64,000 nucleotides of DNA. Source: Tardibacter chloracetimidivorans (GTDB lineage Bacteria; Pseudomonadota; Alphaproteobacteria; Sphingomonadales; Sphingomonadaceae). The stretch covers positions 372,001 to 436,000 of the forward strand of contig NZ_CP018221.1 of the NCBI RefSeq assembly GCF_001890385.1. The letters are read 5' to 3'. Shown here in pieces: positions 59,826 to 64,000 of this stretch. The translations under genes and the position numbers were made by a program. The notes below the pieces were generated by a model. It saw only the letters and a program-made list of their open reading frames with translations. It ran no database searches and was not told where the DNA came from. Position 1 is the stretch's first letter. Every line of letters starts with the position of its first letter.

Positions 59826-60021
59826 CGCGCGCTTCCCTTTCCAATTCCTGTCGCGCCCGATCGGCGCTGGCGCGCTGGTATTTCGCCTCGGCCGCAGCCT
59901 CGGCGCGATCGACGGCCGCCTGCTTGCCCGCCTCGATCTTGTGGGCGTCGCACCGGCCCGCGCCATAGGCGGAGACCAGCGCAAGCACGCCGCCCAGCGC
60001 AAGATACGGTTGGCCGATCAA
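59557..60021 (-). CDS. Rz-like inner-membrane spanin
   Basis: A 154-aa protein with an N-terminal membrane segment (PYLALGGVLALVSAYGAG) and a long charged helix (HKIEAGKQAAVDRAEAAAEAKYQRASADRARQELEREARDE) expected to form a coiled coil, as in i-spanins. The TTG start at 60021 overlaps the endolysin stop (TTGA) and has GGGAGG 5 nt upstream. The gene overlaps Rz1 in another frame. Confidence 0.68.
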   Translation of the reverse strand: MIGQPYLALGGVLALVSAYGAGRCDAHKIEAGKQAAVDRAEAAAEAKYQRASADRARQELEREARDETASNTITRTIERIVTQPGPTVYRNVCWDGDGVRAYNQAVELANDRPGIVPAAVPGAGDAAAGREDRGNDAAARDGGGAALRHLRQTQ

Positions 60022-60569
60022 TCCACCCTCCCGTTCATCCAGCCGAACAGAAAGGCTTCGTTCGCCGGCCGCGCTTCGGCCAGTTCCAGATAGCGATGGC
60101 CTTGCGAACAATTGAGCCCGCGCAGTAGCACCACCTCGCCCAGGTCACCGCGAATTTGAAGGAAGGTCTGCAGGCAAGACAGCGTCATCGGCCCGATCGC
60201 GCCGTCGATCGCCATGTCGCGATAGTCGCGCCCGCCGCGATTGAGCACATTAAGCCAGCGCTGCAGCCATGCCGAAGGCACCGATGGCCCCATGTTGACC
60301 CCGGTGTCGAACAGCTCGGCCGCGATCGTCGGCGAAAGGCGCGCCACCGCATCGAAGTTTGGCCGGGTCCAATAGCGCTTGCGATAGATCGCCTTCGCCC
60401 GCTCGCGCGGCAGGTCGCGCATCGGCCCGGAATATCCGTCGGCGCGCGCCACCCCGATGGTGATTCCCCAGTGCGTCTCGCCGCCGGCATCGCGCGGATC
60501 GTCGACATAGCCGCCCTCGCGCCGCAGCAGTTCGTCCAGCAGCTGCTCGACGTCAGTCACGCTTGTCAT
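60018..60569 (-). CDS. Endolysin, glycoside hydrolase family 108
   Basis: A 183-aa muramidase-like enzyme. The family motif LLRREGGYVDDPRDAGGETHWGIT carries the catalytic Glu. A region IAAELFDTGVNMGPSVPSAWLQRWLNVLN and a peptidoglycan-binding-like C-terminal part (AIDGAIGPMTLSCLQ) follow. It cleaves the sugar backbone of peptidoglycan at phage release. No signal peptide is seen, so it should need the holin. ATG 60569 overlaps the end of the 42-aa membrane protein gene. Confidence 0.9.
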   Translation of the reverse strand: MTSVTDVEQLLDELLRREGGYVDDPRDAGGETHWGITIGVARADGYSGPMRDLPRERAKAIYRKRYWTRPNFDAVARLSPTIAAELFDTGVNMGPSVPSAWLQRWLNVLNRGGRDYRDMAIDGAIGPMTLSCLQTFLQIRGDLGEVVLLRGLNCSQGHRYLELAEARPANEAFLFGWMNGRVD

Positions 60570-60681
60570 TGCACACCCCCTTCGCCCGATCGCATTCGGC
60601 CCCATGTTTCCACGCCTTGCCAAGCGCGCCCGCCGACACCAGGCCGAAGCCCACCACCAGCACGATCAGCAGCTCAACCAT
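60553..60681 (-). CDS. 42-residue single-pass membrane protein in the lysis cassette
   Basis: A very short gene, MVELLIVLVVGFGLVSAGAL then GKAWKHGAECDRAKGVCNDKRD. One N-terminal membrane helix is followed by a polar tail with two cysteines. GGGAGG lies five nt before ATG 60681. It overlaps the holin-like gene by 8 nt on one side and the endolysin by 17 nt on the other, a typical tightly packed lysis cassette. It may be a pinholin, antiholin or other lysis accessory. Confidence 0.6.
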   Translation of the reverse strand: MVELLIVLVVGFGLVSAGALGKAWKHGAECDRAKGVCNDKRD

Positions 60682-61033
60682 TCGCGCCTCCCTGCCCCTG
60701 GTTCAGCCCAAGGCGGCGGCTCACCAATGTGCGCAGCGCGTCCAGGAAGAAGGCAAAGCCCAGCGCGCCGAGCAGCATGGAGAACAGCACCACGCCTTCC
60801 AACGGCCAGGCGCGCAGCTTGCCGATGATGACGGCGATCGAGGCGAAGGCGGGCAGCGCCGCCAGCTCGCTGATCACCAACCATTTGCGCTTGCGCACCC
60901 ATGCGCGAAGCGCGGTCGGATCGTCGGGCGGCTCCGATGATATGCCGAACAGCATATAGGCGAGCTTCGCCCCGCAGATCGCCAGCCCGCCGCCCCAGGC
61001 CAGCAGCCAGAGCACAACATCTTTCCAGTCCAC
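60674..61033 (-). CDS. Holin-like membrane protein
   Basis: A 119-aa protein with three predicted membrane helices: VVLWLLAWGGGLAICGAKLAYMLFG, LVISELAALPAFASIAVIIG and GVVLFSMLLGALGFAFFLDAL. A charged tail follows. GTG 61033 is used, with AAAGGGGG upstream; another GTG at 61042 is possible. Its position just before the endolysin supports a holin role, which would make pores in the inner membrane. The name is inferred from context, not from a family motif. Confidence 0.6.
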   Translation of the reverse strand: MDWKDVVLWLLAWGGGLAICGAKLAYMLFGISSEPPDDPTALRAWVRKRKWLVISELAALPAFASIAVIIGKLRAWPLEGVVLFSMLLGALGFAFFLDALRTLVSRRLGLNQGQGGANG

Positions 61034-61059
61034 CGATGACACCCCCTTTTCCCGGAAAC

Positions 61060-62448
61060 TCACTGCACCGCGGCGCGAACGGCCGCGATCACCTGCCCCT
61101 GCCGGTCCACCTCCGCCTTCAACACGGCGATCGTCGCATCCAGCGCCGAGGTGTCGGGCAGCGCCGCGCCATTGCCGCCGCCGCCGACCCCGACGTAAGC
61201 AGCTGGCTTGCGGCACGGGATCGTCACCCGGCCGCTCTCGACAAGGCGCGTCACATTGTTGCGCGCATGGCTGCAGGCGATGGTGTCGCGGATCTCCGCC
61301 CCATCGACATTATCGAGCGTCAGCATCGAGAAATGCACGGCGTTGATCGGCGTCGTCAGCACCACGTCGCTGATCTTCACATCATCGGCGTTCATCACCG
61401 TGAGGCCGCGATAGAAATAGCCCAGCATGCGCACGCCGCTGATCGTCCAGTTGCGCCCGCGCGCGGTCGGATTGTTGACCAGGAACACGCCTTGGGTGGA
61501 CATCCAGCCATCGATGGCGACATTGCGGATGGTGAGGTTGTTCACCGGCCCGCCGGTCGACGCGATCTGGATGCAGTCCGGGTGCGCGCCGGCATAGGTC
61601 GCCACCCGCGCGCCGCAGGTGAAATTCTCGATCAGCACATTGTCCGCGCCGCCGAACTGGATTCCATCGGTCGATAAGTCGCGAACCGTCACGTTGCGCA
61701 CCGTCACGCCCATCGGCTGCTCCAGCCAGCCAAGGCCCTGGTCCAGATTATGCAGCACGCCATTCTCGACGGTGATCTGGCCATTGGCCCCGGCCCGGCC
61801 GTCGAACATCAGGCCCACGCCTTTTCGCGGCTGCGCAGGGTCATAAGCCGTCGCCGAGATCTCAAAATTGCGGATCGTGGCATGGCCGCCATAAAGCTGC
61901 ACCGCGCGCTGATAGGCGGGCGTCGCGGCCGTTGCGGGCATCTTCACCCGCAAGCCGTCGAAGATCGGCCCAGCGGGCTTGTCGAGCGTGATCTGGTCGA
62001 ACACGCCGCCCTTGATCGTGACGGCCTTCAACCCGCCCCAGCGCACCACACCCATCGGCGCGTCGCCCAGCTCCACCACATCGCCGTCGGCAAGCTTCGG
62101 CAGCAGCGCCTTCACTTCGACGGACGTCGCCGCCTGATAGCTGGCCGCATGGGCGGACGCGGGCAGCAGCGCCAGCACCAGCCACACGGCCGCGACCGGA
62201 AACGCCAAGTCTAGCCGATCGTCTTTCTTCCAGCGCGGGCCGAACGGGTTCAGGTCGGACACCACGGCGCGCCAGCCTTCCGGGCGGCCGTCGAGCTGCT
62301 TGGACTTCTCGCCCGCCTCCCTTGCCCAGAAAATGGCGGTCGCGATCACCGCGCCGGCCACGGCCGATCCGAAGATGAGGCCGAACACCAGCATGATGAT
62401 GAGCGCAAGCGCGGCGTGTATCAGCCAGTTTTTGAGCGATCCGTTCAC
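61060..62448 (-). CDS. Membrane-anchored right-handed beta-helix protein
   Basis: A 462-aa protein of two parts. The first ~100 residues hold membrane helices (LIHAALALIIMLVFGLIFGSAVAGAVIATAIFW and FPVAAVWLVLALLPASAHAA) around a polar loop. The rest is a beta-helix of pectate-lyase style repeats (ATIRNFEISA, VTVRNVTVRDLSTDGIQFGGADNVLIENF, LTIRNVAIDGW). A short coiled-coil-like tail ends it. It sits between the tail fibre and lysis genes. GTG 62448 follows AGGAGATTTTACC. It could be a receptor-binding or host-surface-modifying protein. Confidence 0.65.
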   Translation of the reverse strand: MNGSLKNWLIHAALALIIMLVFGLIFGSAVAGAVIATAIFWAREAGEKSKQLDGRPEGWRAVVSDLNPFGPRWKKDDRLDLAFPVAAVWLVLALLPASAHAASYQAATSVEVKALLPKLADGDVVELGDAPMGVVRWGGLKAVTIKGGVFDQITLDKPAGPIFDGLRVKMPATAATPAYQRAVQLYGGHATIRNFEISATAYDPAQPRKGVGLMFDGRAGANGQITVENGVLHNLDQGLGWLEQPMGVTVRNVTVRDLSTDGIQFGGADNVLIENFTCGARVATYAGAHPDCIQIASTGGPVNNLTIRNVAIDGWMSTQGVFLVNNPTARGRNWTISGVRMLGYFYRGLTVMNADDVKISDVVLTTPINAVHFSMLTLDNVDGAEIRDTIACSHARNNVTRLVESGRVTIPCRKPAAYVGVGGGGNGAALPDTSALDATIAVLKAEVDRQGQVIAAVRAAVQ

Positions 62449-62470
62449 GGTAAAATCTCCTGCGGGCATG

Positions 62471-62491
62471 AAAAAAGCCGCGCGAGGCGGC
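62471..62491 (-). terminator. Rho-independent terminator after the tail fibre gene
   Basis: On the minus strand GCCGC-CTCGC-GCGGC is followed by TTTTTT. It lies about 27 nt past the tail fibre stop and just ahead of the beta-helix gene, separating tail from lysis transcription. Confidence 0.8.
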
Positions 62492-62517
62492 CCGGACGAA
62501 TGATGGAATGTGATCGG

Positions 62518-63765
62518 TCAGCCGACCTTGACGGCCACCCAGGCGCGCCCATCGTCGAGGATCTTCCACACCTTGCCGACGGCGGCGGCGTATTGAGCCA
62601 TGCTCATATCGGCGAGCGCCCAGGCTTCCGTACCGATCGAGCCGTCAGGGTTGCGGATGGCCACGATATAATCGCCAACGATCGCGCCAATGTGATTGAC
62701 CGGCACCTGGCCGGAAAAGGCAATCCGGTCATATTTCACCCGCTCGGCTTCCAGCGCCGCTTCCCATGCAGCAAGGTCCGCATTGTAGGCGTCCATCAGA
62801 TCGGCATGTTCGACCAGCTTCAGGTCATAGAGCGGATGGTTTTCCGGCGGCGGCAACGGTGCGACCGGGCGCGCGCCGATCAGTTCCTCGCTGCCCCAGG
62901 TGTCGCCGCCGACATAGGCGGGATCGGTCGATTTGATGACGAAGCTGTGCGCCAGGTCGAACTGGTCGACCAGCTCGCCATCGGCGTTGATGCCGCAGAC
63001 CTGCCCGGCCATTATGGTGCCGCAGCCAAGCGCCTTTTTCACATATTCGGCATAGTCCGCGCCCGATGCGTTGATAGTACCACCGGCATTGATTGATCTT
63101 GATGTGACAGAGTTTCTGCCGATGGCGAGAGCGGTGGCGGCCGATGACTGGCCGCCGGAGGTATGCGAGAAGAAGAACGCGCCACTGACGCCATTATCTA
63201 CGTCTAGAACGCCCACACCCTGAGCGACATTTTTGTGGACGCGGTGGTTCGGTCCAGCCGAAGTTCCGAGGATGACGTTGCCGCCATAGGGATTGAGCAT
63301 CAGGTCATAGGCGGTGATTCCCGCACCGTTCACCCGCTGGATATAGCCATGTCCGCTGGAAAATCCGCCGATGCTGGTGACCTGGGTGTTTGTCTTGTGC
63401 GTTTTGAACAGCGCGGTTGCGTTGTTGATCGTGTCGGCGAGCGCACCTGCCGACACCTCGCCCGGATGAGCGACCTGAAATGGCGCGCCGGGCGCGGTCC
63501 CCAGCCCAAAGCCTCCGGTCGACCGATTGAAGTACCACACCACCGGCCAATTGGCGGTGTCGCTCACCGTCCCGCCGACATAGACCCTGAGCGCCCAGAC
63601 CGGGTCGGCGCTGTCATCGAGCCACTTCCAGCCCGCCGCATCGGCATAGGTGGGTGGCGTCGGCCCCTTGTGAACGGTCGCGTTCGCCTTGTCGTTCTCA
63701 TTCATCGCTGCGCGCACCACTGCGCCGCCGCCATTGCCCCTTGGCCAGTTTGCCGATTGCGTCAT
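62518..63765 (-). CDS. Phage tail fibre protein with Peptidase_G2-like autoprotease region
   Basis: A 415-aa protein. The N-terminal part has an ADAAGWKWLDDSADPVW-type segment seen in tail-tip proteins, then Gly/Ala/Asn-rich fibre sequence. The motif SGADYAEYVKKALGCGTIMAGQVCGINADGEL is typical of Peptidase_G2/IMC-type intramolecular chaperones that self-cleave after folding trimeric fibres. A C-terminal helical region (DLMDAYNADLAAWEAALEAERVKYD) is present. ATG 63765 overlaps the previous stop as ATGA. Confidence 0.75.
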   Translation of the reverse strand: MTQSANWPRGNGGGAVVRAAMNENDKANATVHKGPTPPTYADAAGWKWLDDSADPVWALRVYVGGTVSDTANWPVVWYFNRSTGGFGLGTAPGAPFQVAHPGEVSAGALADTINNATALFKTHKTNTQVTSIGGFSSGHGYIQRVNGAGITAYDLMLNPYGGNVILGTSAGPNHRVHKNVAQGVGVLDVDNGVSGAFFFSHTSGGQSSAATALAIGRNSVTSRSINAGGTINASGADYAEYVKKALGCGTIMAGQVCGINADGELVDQFDLAHSFVIKSTDPAYVGGDTWGSEELIGARPVAPLPPPENHPLYDLKLVEHADLMDAYNADLAAWEAALEAERVKYDRIAFSGQVPVNHIGAIVGDYIVAIRNPDGSIGTEAWALADMSMAQYAAAVGKVWKILDDGRAWVAVKVG

Positions 63766-64000
63766 GCCTCTACTCCATAGCCCTTGGCGAGCCAGTCGAA
63801 GGTGCGGCTCACCCCCGACCCGGCTGCATTGAAAAACCTGATGAAAAAGCCCGATGCCGTCTTGCTGGTGACGCTTGCATAATCGCCGGTCGCCAAATTC
63901 TGACCGGTGATCGCTACCGCCGGCACGGCGCGGAACGGCGTCGCAAAGCTCACCGTCATGCCGCCCGCCGGGCAGACGATGTCGTTGCCGCCAAGCGTCC
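63762..64000 (-). CDS. Phage tail protein, C-terminal part, cut by window edge
   Basis: The frame is open to the right edge (TLGGNDIVCPAGGMTVSFA) and ends FFNAAGSGVSRTFDWLAKGYGVEA. The segment FATPFRAVPAVAITGQNLATGDYASVTSKTASGFFIRFFNAAG is a small beta-sandwich like the gp53-type or H-type-lectin tail C-terminal domains. The visible ATG at 63959 is probably internal. Its stop overlaps the fibre start by four bases. Confidence 0.65.
   Translation of the reverse strand, partial: TLGGNDIVCPAGGMTVSFATPFRAVPAVAITGQNLATGDYASVTSKTASGFFIRFFNAAGSGVSRTFDWLAKGYGVEA

Overview
The window is a high-GC alphaproteobacterial chromosome segment that looks like a sphingomonad (Sphingomonadaceae). The evidence is family-level gene content and order (pepA / lptD-surA-pdxA-rsmA, a PEPxxWA-type exported protein, trmFO, ThiC under a TPP riboswitch), TonB receptors and aromatic catabolism genes. 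I recognise families from the sequence; no database search was run.

Region 1 (1-36075) is mostly conserved chromosome. It holds pepA (partial), the envelope/ribosome operon lptD-surA-pdxA-rsmA, rsmB with a TPR protein, guaB, an M28 peptidase with a TPR protein, yaaA, an alcohol dehydrogenase, gyrA, an MliC-like lipoprotein, trmFO, an EF-hand protein and a squalene/phytoene synthase-like protein. A six-gene run of TadE/TadG-type pseudopilin genes follows, then ettA. Next come a glutaredoxin-MauE fusion facing a MerR regulator across a mer-type operator, a GT4/GH130 carbohydrate pair, a small Ala-rich lipoprotein and riboswitch-controlled thiC.

Region 2 (about 36.1-59.1 kb) is an accessory island. 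It starts with a TcmP/DUF5131 pair whose tcmP is split by an 852-bp IS5-family element. An orphan RelE/ParE fragment, an AAHS-type aromatic acid transporter and a TetR regulator follow. A second identical IS copy, inverted relative to the first, joins a TonB-receptor tail to a truncated Rieske oxygenase. An AraC regulator is split by an IS1595-type element. Ten same-strand genes (57770 down to 45807) then form a probable catabolic operon: epoxide-hydrolase-like, SnoaL-like, TonB receptor, P450, Rieske oxygenase, BKACE, FAH-family, VOC/extradiol-like, sulfatase and alpha/beta hydrolase. The ~1-kb TetR module, with its own outward promoter, is present on both sides of this island (41007-42014 and 57844-58882). 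The duplicate promoters point at the transporter and at the catabolic operon respectively, so one regulator family probably controls uptake and breakdown of one methoxylated and/or sulfated aromatic compound. The compound itself cannot be read from sequence.

Region 3 (59115-64000) is the end of a prophage or phage-like late region on the minus strand. It carries tail fibre proteins, a membrane-anchored beta-helix protein, a holin-like protein, a 42-aa membrane protein, a GH108 endolysin and overlapping Rz/Rz1-like spanin genes. It continues beyond the right edge. No tRNA, rRNA or CRISPR array was seen.
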